Origin: Candidatus Saccharibacteria bacterium UBA2952 | Lineage (GTDB): Bacteria > Patescibacteriota > Saccharimonadia > Saccharimonadales > Saccharimonadaceae | Assembly (NCBI GenBank): GCA_002348605.1 | Contig: DEBQ01000001.1 | Span: 1 to 49,580 of the forward strand | Length of the DNA stretch: 49,580 nucleotides | Reading direction: 5' to 3' | Shown here: in pieces, positions 31,612-38,510 of the stretch | How the letters are laid out: every line of letters starts with the position of its first letter | Position numbering within the stretch: the stretch's first letter is position 1 | Notes under the pieces: model-generated | Database searches by the model: none | The model's input: only the letters and a program-made list of their open reading frames with translations | What the model was told of the DNA's origin: nothing | Translations under genes and position numbers: made by a program

Positions 31612-31688
31612 CGGGGTGTGGCGCAGCCCGGTAGCGCGCGCCGTTCGGGACGGCGAGGTCGGAGGTTCAAGTCCTCTCACCCCGACCA
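31612..31688 (+). tRNA. tRNA-Pro (anticodon CGG)
   Basis: Cloverleaf with acceptor CGGGGTG/CACCCCG, D stem GCGC/GCGC, anticodon arm CGCCG-TTCGGGA-CGGCG (CGG, decodes CCG), T arm GGAGG-TTCAAGT-CCTCT, discriminator A and encoded CCA. Confidence 0.95.
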
Positions 31689-31728
31689 ATCTAAAATGAT
31701 GACCATCTGGTCGTCTTTTTAGATTAGT
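31685..31728 (+). terminator. Terminator of tRNA-Pro(CGG) that includes the ACCA end
   Basis: The arm 31685-31705 starts at the tRNA ACCA and pairs with 31708-31728, with one C-A mismatch in the CCA and small irregularities inside. The 3' arm contains CTTTTT. Confidence 0.6.
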
Positions 31729-31740
31729 ATGCGTGTCTTT

Positions 31741-31918
31741 AACCTCCGACCGATAGGCGAAAACTGCCATTGAGGCAGTTTGAGAAAGCCTTGCTTGGCC
31801 GTAGCGGCAGGGCTTTAGCCCGAGAGAGGAGCAAAAGTGCGGAGGTTCATCGGGTCTCTAAGGTATTTTCTTTCACGAACGAGCGGAAGAGTGAAGCGAT
31901 AGTCCTCTCACGGTAACC
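31741..31918 (+). other. Closed-helix RNA-like element ending in a tRNA-Pro-like 3' fragment
   Basis: AACCTCCG (31741-31748) pairs with CGGAGGTT (31840-31847). Inside are AAACTGCC-ATTGA-GGCAGTTT and AAAGCC/GGCTTT with further pairing. GGAGGTTCA then continues after an insertion of about 50 bases as AGTCCTCTCAC...ACCA (31901-31918), matching the T arm of tRNA-Pro(CGG) interrupted in its loop. No family recognised. Confidence 0.5.
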
Positions 31919-31924
31919 ATAAGG

Positions 31925-31930
31925 TATAAT
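31925..31930 (+). promoter_or_regulatory. -10 box of a leaderless GTG gene
   Basis: A perfect TATAAT lies seven bases before the GTG at 31938, and no Shine-Dalgarno is present. Confidence 0.65.
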
Positions 31931-31937
31931 CGAACTA

Positions 31938-32837
31938 GTGAAGCAACTCATCTCAGTCCGCGCTATCATTCGGGAAGATCAGAAGACATTGCTACTTAGG
32001 CGCGCGAGCGGCCGCCAATCCATACTCGGAAAATACGAGCTTCCGGGTGGTCGGCTTGACTACGGTGAACAGCCCGAAGACGCCATGGCGCGTTATTTAA
32101 AAGATGACGCTGGACTCGTTATTCAGTCAGCTCAGTTATATGACGTACTGACCTATATTGATCATGATGATCGCGACATTCAATACACGTTCATTCTTTA
32201 CCTTATCAGTCTGAGCGCCAACGGTAATAAGGTGCGGGTAAGTCAAAAATACGACCAGTATGCCTGGAAAAAACTTGGTGACGTGCGCCAAGAGGAACTG
32301 ACTGAATCGGCGAAGCTGCTGCTCGGAATCTCCCAGCAAGAAGTGACCACGACAGAGAAAGATGTGCTAATCGAAAACCCGACAGGTGATAGTAGCGGTG
32401 ATCTCGACACTGCTCACCTGATTCTTTATTCCGACGGTGGATCGCGTGGTAACCCCGGCCCCAGCGCCAGCGGTTTCGTTGTAATGAACCAGAATCAGGA
32501 CGTACTACATCAAGGCGGCATGTATTTAGGAATCACAACAAACAACCAGGCGGAATATCACGGTGTGCGGCTTGGACTTGAAAAAGCGCTCGAAATGGGA
32601 GCGAAAACAGTCGACTTTCGTATCGACAGCTTATTGGTCGTTAACCAGCTTAACGGTATTTATAAGATTAAAAACCGTGAATTGTGGCCTATCAACGAAC
32701 GAATCAAAGAACTGACGACACAGTTCGAAAAAGTAACGTTCACTCACGTTAAGCGTGAATTCAACCAGCTCGCCGATGGTATGGTCAATAAGATATTGAA
32801 CGCGCACGAAGCAGGCGAGCAAAAAAATACGGTATAA
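31938..32837 (+). CDS. Nudix hydrolase-RNase HI fusion protein
   Basis: The 299-residue protein joins two enzymes. Residues 1-135 are a Nudix domain: LPGGRLDYGEQPEDAMARYLKDDAGL has the G-x5-E start, but the REUxEExGU core reads RYLKDDAGL, so the metal-binding glutamates are replaced by Tyr and Asp. Residues about 160-295 are RNase HI: LYSDGGSRGNPGP, NNQAEYHGVRLGL, FRIDSLLVVNQL and HVKREFNQLADGMVN supply the four acidic residues. RNase HI cuts RNA in RNA-DNA hybrids. The Nudix part may bind a nucleotide without cleaving it. It starts at leaderless GTG 31938. Confidence 0.9.
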   Translation: MKQLISVRAIIREDQKTLLLRRASGRQSILGKYELPGGRLDYGEQPEDAMARYLKDDAGLVIQSAQLYDVLTYIDHDDRDIQYTFILYLISLSANGNKVRVSQKYDQYAWKKLGDVRQEELTESAKLLLGISQQEVTTTEKDVLIENPTGDSSGDLDTAHLILYSDGGSRGNPGPSASGFVVMNQNQDVLHQGGMYLGITTNNQAEYHGVRLGLEKALEMGAKTVDFRIDSLLVVNQLNGIYKIKNRELWPINERIKELTTQFEKVTFTHVKREFNQLADGMVNKILNAHEAGEQKNTV

Positions 32838-32917
32838 CCGCAAATGTTAGCGCTTGAAACCCTGCCTTACTCTGTTACGAATCATCAAAATGCTTCATAA
32901 CACTCGCTTCGTTGGGG

Positions 32918-32923
32918 TATAAT
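32918..32923 (+). promoter_or_regulatory. -10 box of rnpB
   Basis: A perfect TATAAT lies seven bases before the predicted 5' end of RNase P RNA. Confidence 0.7.
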
Positions 32924-32930
32924 CAGTAGC

Positions 32931-33266
32931 GGCAGCTCGGTAGGTGGTCGCTGGTAGCTTAAGGCTACGAGAGGAAAGTCCGGGCAGCGTAGGACAGGGC
33001 GGTCGCTAACCGCGACCGGGCGAGAGCCTAGGGAAAGTGCCACAGAAACGAAACCGCCGAGCTATGCTCGGTAAGGGTGAAACGAGTGGGGTAAGAGCCC
33101 ACAGTCCGGCATGGTGACATGTCGGAAAGGTAAACCCCGCCTGCTGCAAGGAGGGCCTCACAAAGGGTTGTCCGCCCGAGGTCCGCTAACCGCTTGATGT
33201 GTCCGGTAACGGGCGTACTAGATAGATGACCATCCACGACAGAACCCGGCTTACCGCCGGGCTGCC
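32931..33266 (+). ncRNA. rnpB: RNase P RNA
   Basis: RNase P RNA is the catalytic subunit that removes 5' leaders from tRNA precursors. The family core is clear: GAGGAAAGTCCGGGC near the 5' end, the ACAGAA segment, GGTAAACCCC, GATAGATGACCATC and ACAGAACCCGGCTTAC near the 3' end. Helix P1 closes the molecule, GGCAGCTCGG at 32931 pairing with CCGGGCTGCC ending at 33266. About 336 bases, of the ancestral A type by length. It ends directly at a strong terminator. Confidence 0.96.
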
Positions 33267-33302
33267 AACTAAAAACTCCCCAAAAGGGGAGTTTTTAGTT
33301 GG
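33265..33302. terminator. Bidirectional terminator of rnpB and rplT
   Basis: CCAACTAAAAACTCCCC (33265-33281) pairs perfectly with 33286-33302 around an AAAA loop. The first two C bases are also the last bases of rnpB helix P1, so the two structures compete. T runs exist on both strands. Confidence 0.88.
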
Positions 33303-33314
33303 TGACAGTCAGTC

Positions 33315-33656
33315 TTATTTGACCGACTTAACAACTGCGGCAAAAGCTGCCGGTTCGTTGACTGCCAGTTCTGAAAGAACCTTACGGTCAAGTTCGATGT
33401 TAGCTTTTTTCAAGCCGCTGATAAGCTGGCCGTAAGTGGTGCCGTTTTCACGGGCGGCTGCATTAATGCGGGTAATCCACAATGAACGCAGGTCACGTTT
33501 GCGGTTGCGGCGATCACGGTAAGCATACTGCAGGGCGCGGATGACGCCTTGCTTGGCTAGCCGGAAGCTGCGCGTACGCGCGTGCTGCATGCCTTTGGCT
33601 TGCTTCAAAATTTTCTTGTGCTTGGCGCGTGCTGGGACGCCTCGTTTGACTCGCAT
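33315..33656 (-). CDS. rplT: Ribosomal protein bL20
   Basis: The 113-residue basic protein has the bL20 signatures MRVKRGVPARAKHKKILKQAKG, RNRKRDLRSLWITRINAAAR and the C-terminal KVLSELAVNEPAAFAAVVKSVK. bL20 is an early assembly protein of the large subunit and often autoregulates its operon. It is the last gene of infC-rpmI-rplT. Confidence 0.97.
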   Translation of the reverse strand: MRVKRGVPARAKHKKILKQAKGMQHARTRSFRLAKQGVIRALQYAYRDRRNRKRDLRSLWITRINAAARENGTTYGQLISGLKKANIELDRKVLSELAVNEPAAFAAVVKSVK

Positions 33657-33659
33657 GTA

Positions 33660-33854
33660 TTAGACTCCTAATGATCGCTTAACGTTCTTAGCCATCTTGC
33701 CGGTAACGGTACCGGTAGTGTTGATGGCGCGTTTGCGGCTTTTGCTTTTCTTGGCCAATAGGTGGCCGCCCGAAGCACGCAGTCGGGTGATCTTGCCGCT
33801 GGCGCTTAACTTAACGCGTTTGGCAGTACCTTTGTGGGTCTTGAGTTTTGGCAC
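33660..33854 (-). CDS. rpmI: Ribosomal protein bL35
   Basis: The 64-residue protein matches bL35: MPKLKTHKGTAKRVKLSASGKI, GGHLLAKKSKSRKRAI and the basic C-terminus. It starts directly after the infC stop codon (no spacer) and ends three bases before rplT, in the conserved order. Confidence 0.96.
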   Translation of the reverse strand: MPKLKTHKGTAKRVKLSASGKITRLRASGGHLLAKKSKSRKRAINTTGTVTGKMAKNVKRSLGV

Positions 33855-34364
33855 TTACTTACTCCTTATTGTAATGCTCAGGTTGCGGCCGGCCATAGTC
33901 GGTTGTTGTTCGACGACGGCGTCTTCTTCCAGCAAGCCGATAATCCGATCAATCATGACATATCCCAATTCTTTGTGGGCCATTTCTCGCCCGCGATAGA
34001 AGATAGATATTCGGACCTTATGACCTTCAGACAGGAAGCCGCGAATCTTGCGGAGCTTGATGTCCAGGTCGCCCTGACCGATTTTCAGACCGAATCGCAT
34101 TTGCTTGAGCTCGACTTGCTTGCTCTTAGCGCGGCTCTTCTGCTGCTCTTTCATCTTTTGGTACTGGTATTTACCCCAGTCGATGATCTTGGCAACCGGC
34201 GGGTTAGCGTTCGGTGAGATCTCAACCAGGTCAACGCCTGCTTCTTCGGCGAGCTTTAGAGCTTCGTTTCGGGGGAGGATTCCAAGTTGTTCCCCGCTTG
34301 ACCCGATGACGCGTAACTCAGTCGCCCGAATTGCATCGTTGATCCTAATTTGTTGGCTGGCTAT
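33855..34364 (-). CDS. infC: Translation initiation factor IF-3, with probable ATA start codon
   Basis: IF-3 controls start-codon selection and subunit splitting. The reading frame encodes both domains: the N-terminal one with QIRINDAIRATELRVIGSSGEQLG and LVEISPNANPPVAKI, and the C-terminal one with MRFGLKIGQGDLDIKLRKIRGFL. The frame runs back to an in-frame TAA 39 bases before 34364, and no ATG, GTG or TTG occurs upstream of the conserved N-terminal domain. ATA at 34362-34364 lies nine bases after AAGGGAG, giving a 169-residue product of normal size. An AUU start is known for E. coli infC and makes IF-3 repress itself; a parallel here is inference. An ATG-only call (34154) would lose the N-terminal domain. 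Confidence 0.9.
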   Translation of the reverse strand: MASQQIRINDAIRATELRVIGSSGEQLGILPRNEALKLAEEAGVDLVEISPNANPPVAKIIDWGKYQYQKMKEQQKSRAKSKQVELKQMRFGLKIGQGDLDIKLRKIRGFLSEGHKVRISIFYRGREMAHKELGYVMIDRIIGLLEEDAVVEQQPTMAGRNLSITIRSK

Positions 34365-34417
34365 GTTATTGATCTCCCTTGTTGGTCGCTTTTGCCTGAG
34401 CGTTTAACTCGCTTGCT

Positions 34418-34447
34418 ATCGTACCATACTTGACCCCAAGAGTTCAA
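34418..34447 (-). promoter_or_regulatory. Promoter of infC-rpmI-rplT
   Basis: TTGAAC (34447-34442) and TACGAT (34423-34418) are 18 bases apart on the minus strand, followed by a leader of about 48 bases and an AAGGGAG ribosome binding site. Confidence 0.65.
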
Positions 34448-34460
34448 GGGGTGAGACCGA

Positions 34461-36008
34461 CTACGTAAGCATGAGGCGGTATTGCAGCGCCTCGGCGACG
34501 TGCGATGGCGTGATAGTGCTTGCTCCGTCCAAGTCGGCAATCGTGCGTGCGACCTTCACGATTTTGAAATAACCACGAGCCGACAAGCCAAGCCGGTCAG
34601 TCGCCTGGGCAAGTAGTTCACGTACCGGTGCGGAAAGCGTAATTTTTTTCGAAACATCCTTTGACGACAGATCGCTATTATATATGCTGTCATTGACACT
34701 ACTGCTATATCTGTTAAGCTGTGTGTTCAATGCTTGAACAATCGATTTCTGCGCTTTTTGGTGTTGTAAATAACCATTCGTTTTATGAGTCGCTAGCGTG
34801 TCGTTGTCGATTCGGCCAACAGTAACGACCAAATCGATCCTGTCGAGAAGGGGTCCGCTAAGTCGTTGCTGATATTTCTGAATTTGCTGCGATGAGCAAC
34901 TACACTCGCGTTTATCATCGCCATAAAAGCCGCAAGGGCAAGGGTTCATGGTAGCTACCAGCATGAAGTTGGCGGGATAGATAGCATGACCGGCCGCTCG
35001 TGAAATAGAAACCTGTTTGTCTTCCAGGGGCTGCCGAAGTGATTCAAGTGTAGAACGGGGATATTCAGGGATCTCATCAAGGAACAGCACGCCATGATGT
35101 GCCAGACTGATATCGCCAGGCTTTGGGGGATTCCCACCGCCAACAAGAGAAATACGGCTTGAAGTATGGTGTGGAGCACGGAATGGGCGAGCCTTGGCAG
35201 CGCCGCTGATCACGTCGCCTGTCAGGCTGTGCAGTTTTGTGACAGCGATTCGCTCTCGGGGTGTAAGAGAGGGAAGAAGGTTAGGGAGTACACGGGCCAG
35301 CATGGTCTTACCGGCGCCGGGTGAACCGGTTAAAAGAATATTATGGTGGCCTGCCGCGGCGATGATAAGTGCTCGTTTGGCCTGGTCTTGGCCTAATACA
35401 TCATCAAGAAGCGGGCCTGTGTGTCGCTCGTCCCCAGGTTGATCGTCCCCTAGCGCGCCTCTAGTATGAGAAGCAATTGCAGACTCACGTTTAAGGTGCA
35501 AAAAAAGTTCTTGAAGCGTGCGAACCGGGATGATTGCAATACCTTCAACTAGTTCGGCCTGGTGAGCGTTCTCGGCGGGCAAGAACAGGGCACTTATACC
35601 TGTATCCCGAGCGACTTCCGCGATTGAAATAATACCGCGTACAGGGCGTACACGGCCGTCTAGGCCCAGTTCGCCTGCAAACAGGCTATCTTTTACCTCA
35701 TATGACTTAAGTTGGCCGCTGGCGGTCAAAATCGAGACGGCGATAGCAAGGTCATAATGGCTGCCATCTTTAGGCAGCTCGGCTGGCGCAAGGTTAATAA
35801 CAAACTTCTTGGCGGGAAAGTCCAGTTGGGAGTTAGCGATAGCGCTCCGAACGCGTTCTTTGGCTTCGTCTATAGCTTTTGACCCCATGCCAACGATCTG
35901 CAGGGAAGGCAAGCCGGCTTTCATGTCGCATTCGACCTCGACCAGTTGGCCATCATACCCCACCGGTGCCGCCGTCATTACTTTGGCGACCTTGCCCACG
36001 TTACTCAT
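34461..36008 (-). CDS. comM: YifB/ComM-family Mg chelatase-like AAA ATPase
   Basis: ComM is a hexameric helicase that promotes branch migration during natural transformation. The 515-residue length is typical. An N-terminal Lon-like/ChlI domain (about residues 1-175: VECDMKAGLPSLQIVG, KFVINLAPAELPKDGSHYDL) is followed by the AAA core with Walker A GSPGAGKTML (about residue 228), Walker B (VLFLDEIPEYPRSTLE), NPCPCGFYGD and the C-terminal Mg-chelatase-type domain (SARGYFKIVKVARTIADL). With a retractable pilus encoded in this window, it supports a DNA-uptake pathway. This is inference, since comEC is not seen. Confidence 0.93.
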   Translation of the reverse strand: MSNVGKVAKVMTAAPVGYDGQLVEVECDMKAGLPSLQIVGMGSKAIDEAKERVRSAIANSQLDFPAKKFVINLAPAELPKDGSHYDLAIAVSILTASGQLKSYEVKDSLFAGELGLDGRVRPVRGIISIAEVARDTGISALFLPAENAHQAELVEGIAIIPVRTLQELFLHLKRESAIASHTRGALGDDQPGDERHTGPLLDDVLGQDQAKRALIIAAAGHHNILLTGSPGAGKTMLARVLPNLLPSLTPRERIAVTKLHSLTGDVISGAAKARPFRAPHHTSSRISLVGGGNPPKPGDISLAHHGVLFLDEIPEYPRSTLESLRQPLEDKQVSISRAAGHAIYPANFMLVATMNPCPCGFYGDDKRECSCSSQQIQKYQQRLSGPLLDRIDLVVTVGRIDNDTLATHKTNGYLQHQKAQKSIVQALNTQLNRYSSSVNDSIYNSDLSSKDVSKKITLSAPVRELLAQATDRLGLSARGYFKIVKVARTIADLDGASTITPSHVAEALQYRLMLT

Positions 36009-36015
36009 GACGCTT

Positions 36016-36021
36016 ACGGTA
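36016..36021 (-). promoter_or_regulatory. Possible -10 box of leaderless comM
   Basis: TACCGT on the minus strand lies seven bases before ATG 36008, and no Shine-Dalgarno is present. The match to consensus is weaker than for the other leaderless genes. Confidence 0.4.
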
Positions 36022-36051
36022 GCACACCTGGCCTACCACTGTAAATAATGC

Positions 36052-36057
36052 TATAAT
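36052..36057 (+). promoter_or_regulatory. -10 box of ssrA
   Basis: A perfect TATAAT lies nine bases before the tmRNA acceptor stem. Confidence 0.65.
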
Positions 36058-36066
36058 TCAGGGGTT

Positions 36067-36462
36067 GGGGCTGACATAGCTTTCGACAGATGGACATTAA
36101 CAGACTATCTTGCAAGCCGACCACAGACGATATCTGTATTTTAACTGCAACTAAATTGCAAAGCGTCGTAGCTGTTGCGAAGAGCCTTTTCGCTCCTCGC
36201 CAGCTCGCGCTACAAGTAGCCTAATTTAGACTACCGTGCCCGCCCTGACGCCTGCTAGGGAAGGGTGCGTCATATTAGCAGGCTAGATACCGTGTGGACG
36301 TTTCAGCACACAGTGTCGAATATTTACTGAAACACGTGATCGTGCGGATTCTTCGTCCGATTCCTCGTTCGCATGTCACGTAAAGCCGTGAACCGGACTA
36401 AGCTTGTAGACGGATAGTAGGTTACCATTTGGACGCGGGTGCGATACCCGCCAGCTCCACCA
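36067..36462 (+). ncRNA. ssrA: Transfer-messenger RNA (tmRNA)
   Basis: tmRNA rescues stalled ribosomes. The tRNA-like domain is formed by the 5' end GGGGCTGACATAGC and the 3' end, where CAGCTCC-A-CCA pairs with GGGGCTG, and GCGGGTGCGATACCCGC is the T arm. The stretch between has the expected length for pseudoknots and a tag frame. A plausible tag frame starts at GCA near 36153 and ends in residues LALQVA before TAA near 36220, but the resume codon is not certain. The last base pairs of its terminator use the CCA end. Confidence 0.93.
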
Positions 36463-36503
36463 ATAAAAGCTCCCGATCCGCGAAGATCGGGATTTTTTAT
36501 AGG
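36460..36503 (+). terminator. Terminator of tmRNA that includes the CCA end
   Basis: The arm 36460-36478 (starting at the CCA) pairs with 36485-36503. The core CCCGATC-CGCGAA-GATCGGG is perfect and followed by ATTTTTT; the outer part ATAAAA/TTTTAT and CC/GG pairs through one or two mismatches. Confidence 0.75.
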
Positions 36504-36513
36504 TCGTGTTAGC

Positions 36514-36622
36514 TATAAAAACGACCGCCTGCGAGGAACGGTCGTTTTTTGTGGAGTGTTTTTGTTCGAATTTTTGTTTTTGTTCGTTTTTTGCTTCTGT
36601 ACACTTTTTTTGCTCAGAAGCT
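36514..36622 (-). ncRNA. Orphan minus-strand transcript, candidate small RNA or micropeptide gene
   Basis: A strong promoter predicts a start near 36622 and a perfect 11-bp hairpin at 36517-36549 followed by TTTTTATAG ends it. The roughly 110-base RNA is A-rich and unstructured before the terminator, with repeated GAACAAAAAC. A GTG frame inside could encode a 31-residue, strongly basic peptide, but without Shine-Dalgarno. Its terminator doubles as a plus-strand terminator behind tmRNA. Confidence 0.5.
36517..36549. terminator. Second, bidirectional terminator behind tmRNA
   Basis: AAAAACGACCG and CGGTCGTTTTT form a perfect 11-bp stem with an 11-base loop and T runs on both strands. Confidence 0.85.
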
Positions 36623-36628
36623 ACCCCT

Positions 36629-36657
36629 ATAATATGACGTGAAAACGCTTGTGTCAA
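36629..36657 (-). promoter_or_regulatory. Strong orphan promoter on the minus strand
   Basis: TTGACA (36657-36652) and TATTAT (36634-36629) are exactly 17 bases apart. No conventional gene lies downstream before the terminator at 36549-36517. Confidence 0.75.
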
Positions 36658-36753
36658 TGACTTTCTTAAAGATTTTTTTGGCAGTTTTTCCACCTATTTT
36701 CTGAACACTATATGTAGCGTAAGTCGACTGTCGGGTTCCATAGGTTCCTGTGT

Positions 36754-37391
36754 TTATGACTCGTCGAAGAGTTCGACGTTTAGTTCATCTACGACGCGGT
36801 CCGCGTGCGATAATTCGTCGGCCGTGTGCGTCGTAGTGAGTGCGACGCAGTACATGCCTGCGCTTTTGGCGGCAGTGACGCCGCTCGGTGCATCTTCGAC
36901 TGCGAAACAGTCCCTAGCAGTATGCCCAAGCTTGTTCGCAGCAAGTAAGTACGACTCAGGATCTGGTTTGCCAATCTTTATGTCTTCTGCTGTAACCTGA
37001 ACGGGGAAGAGTGATTGTAAGTCAAAACGGTTAAGAATGGCGTTAACCTGGACTTTAGGAGAACTGGTAACTAGAGCGAGGGGGTGGTGAAGGGCAAGCC
37101 GACTGATCGTTGCTATAGAGGTTTTATAAGGGGTAACTGTCGTTTCGGCGAGAGCTTGGTAATGATGGCGCTTGATACCTTGTAGTGTTCTTATGCCCAG
37201 TGGGCGCTCAAGGTGTGCAAGGAAATCGACAAAGCCTTGCTTATCGGTTTACCAGCAAAATATTGCTGATATTCATTGTCTGAAAGATTTATCCCGAGCG
37301 GTTCGAGCGTTCGTCGGAATGCTTCAAAATGGCTCGGCTCGCTGTCGATAATAACACCATCCATATCGAAGCAAATCGGTCGGGTTTTCAT
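36754..37391 (-). pseudogene. HAD-family phosphatase (beta-phosphoglucomutase-like), frameshifted
   Basis: The gene starts at ATG 37391, six bases after TATACT. The first 49 residues (MKTRPICFDMDGVIIDSEPSHFEAFRR..., ending near YFAGK) hold the nucleophile motif DMDGVIIDSEP. Near 37243-37253 the frame shifts by one base. The other frame then stays open to TAA 36754 and holds the cap, VTSSPKVQVNA (motif II), IGKPDPESYLLAA (motif III) and CFAVEDAPSGVTAAKSAGM (motif IV). Total length is one base short of a whole number of codons for about 212 residues. This is a young pseudogene, a sequencing error, or a recoded gene. Confidence 0.85.
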
Positions 37392-37397
37392 GTCTAA

Positions 37398-37403
37398 AGT
37401 ATA
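37398..37403 (-). promoter_or_regulatory. -10 box of the HAD gene
   Basis: TATACT on the minus strand lies exactly six bases before ATG 37391. Confidence 0.6.
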
Positions 37404-38074
37404 GCAAAAGCAGGAAATAATAATGTGCAAGCCAGATTACAAACAGCCAACAGGAACTTTTAAACAACGTTGTAACTAAAATTATTACAGATGAAATATT
37501 CGTATTATTGTAAATAATACGCTAAAATGATTATGGTTTTATATTGACCACCTGTAGTTCTTATGCTAAGGTACAGATAAGCTTTTACAAAAACAAAAAA
37601 GCCACCACAACACACCTTAACAATTAAACTTCGACACTGACCGCGGCCTCCATGCGGACATTCGTTCAACTCGAACGGACAGTCGATAGCGCCAGTCGGC
37701 GATTAAAAGAATAATGGGTCACTCTGTGATTCACGCACCTTCTGTCTTTTATCGCATAGGATTGATGCTATCGATGCTCCGGATATCTCGGTATCTCGTT
37801 GAGCGATTTCGTAGAACCAGTACCTATGCGCTGAGTAAATCCTTGTTATTCCGGGTCCAAACCGATAGCAGCGACGCCACTCAGCGTATACGCGGAACCT
37901 TCTACATACGAATGCTCTAGCTTTTGCTGGAGCGGTCAGTTGCCTCGAGCGAGAGGCTGTCCATGGCACACGCGCTTACTATTTACTTTTTAGAGCGGAC
38001 TGTGACTGCCTGGACATACGGTCTTTCGCTCAGGCTCTCTTGAATTTTTGATCTTATCCATAAGCGGGTAATGC
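37404..38074. other. Gene-poor stretch with one promoter and several hairpins
   Basis: No protein gene could be supported. TTGACC (37544-37549) and TAAGGT (37567-37572), 17 bases apart, predict a plus transcript starting near 37579. Two short overlapping frames follow (20 residues from 37652; 68 residues from 37714, sharing TAATG), without Shine-Dalgarno sites or recognisable products. Hairpins include GCTCTAGC-TTTT-GCTGGAGC near 37915 and an AGAGC...GCTCT element ending in TTGAATTTTTG near 38050, a possible terminator. A noncoding RNA of up to about 470 bases is possible. Confidence 0.4.
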
Positions 38075-38080
38075 TATAGT
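38075..38080 (+). promoter_or_regulatory. -10 box of a leaderless gene
   Basis: TATAGT lies seven bases before ATG 38088, and no -35 or Shine-Dalgarno is evident. Confidence 0.55.
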
Positions 38081-38087
38081 GAGGGGT

Positions 38088-38477
38088 ATGTTAGGGAAAG
38101 TCATCGCCACCAGCACGGTAATCGCAACGATACTGCTTGTCGTACTGCTGCAAACGACGAACCCATCGACGGCCGGTCCATTAGGACTTCTGGCCGTATT
38201 TTTTTTGCTGTACGTTATTATTCTGGGTGCGGTCACGGAGTTGTTATGGGTTGGGTCCAGCCTCGTCCAAACCGTTGGGAAGCGGTTCACATCGAAGCGC
38301 CCCCCAGGCAGGTTGAGCCTGCAGCGGGCGTATTATTTTTCGACCGTACTTGCGCTTGGACCAGTCATGGCGCTCGCTATGGCATCGATTGGCTCGTTCG
38401 GCACCTACGAGGCCATCCTAATAGCTCTGTTCTTGGCCGTTGGTACACTGTATGTTTCACGCCGTTCAAACAGCTAA
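38088..38477 (+). CDS. Small membrane protein, unknown
   Basis: I do not recognise this 129-residue protein. ATG 38088 is chosen over an in-frame GTG at 38079, which overlaps the -10. Hydrophobic segments lie at about residues 5-22, 32-55, 82-104 and 107-120, with a basic loop (KRFTSKRPPGR) after the second. It is separated from the next gene by a short spacer with its own -10, so the two are independently transcribed, although both may belong with the ATPase at 38973. Confidence 0.65.
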   Translation: MLGKVIATSTVIATILLVVLLQTTNPSTAGPLGLLAVFFLLYVIILGAVTELLWVGSSLVQTVGKRFTSKRPPGRLSLQRAYYFSTVLALGPVMALAMASIGSFGTYEAILIALFLAVGTLYVSRRSNS

Positions 38478-38497
38478 TGCATAGACGCTCCTCGTGC

Positions 38498-38503
38498 TAT
38501 ACT
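38498..38503 (+). promoter_or_regulatory. -10 box of a leaderless gene
   Basis: TATACT lies seven bases before ATG 38511. Confidence 0.6.
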
Positions 38504-38510
38504 TCTAGGT

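Noticed and set aside
36376..36693. 105-residue minus-strand frame over the tmRNA end
   Set aside because: It runs through tmRNA and two terminators, has low-complexity composition and contains a strong promoter internally.
37703..37969. 88-residue minus-strand frame in the gene-poor stretch
   Set aside because: Composition is unlike a protein, no ribosome binding site or promoter fits, and hairpins cut through it.
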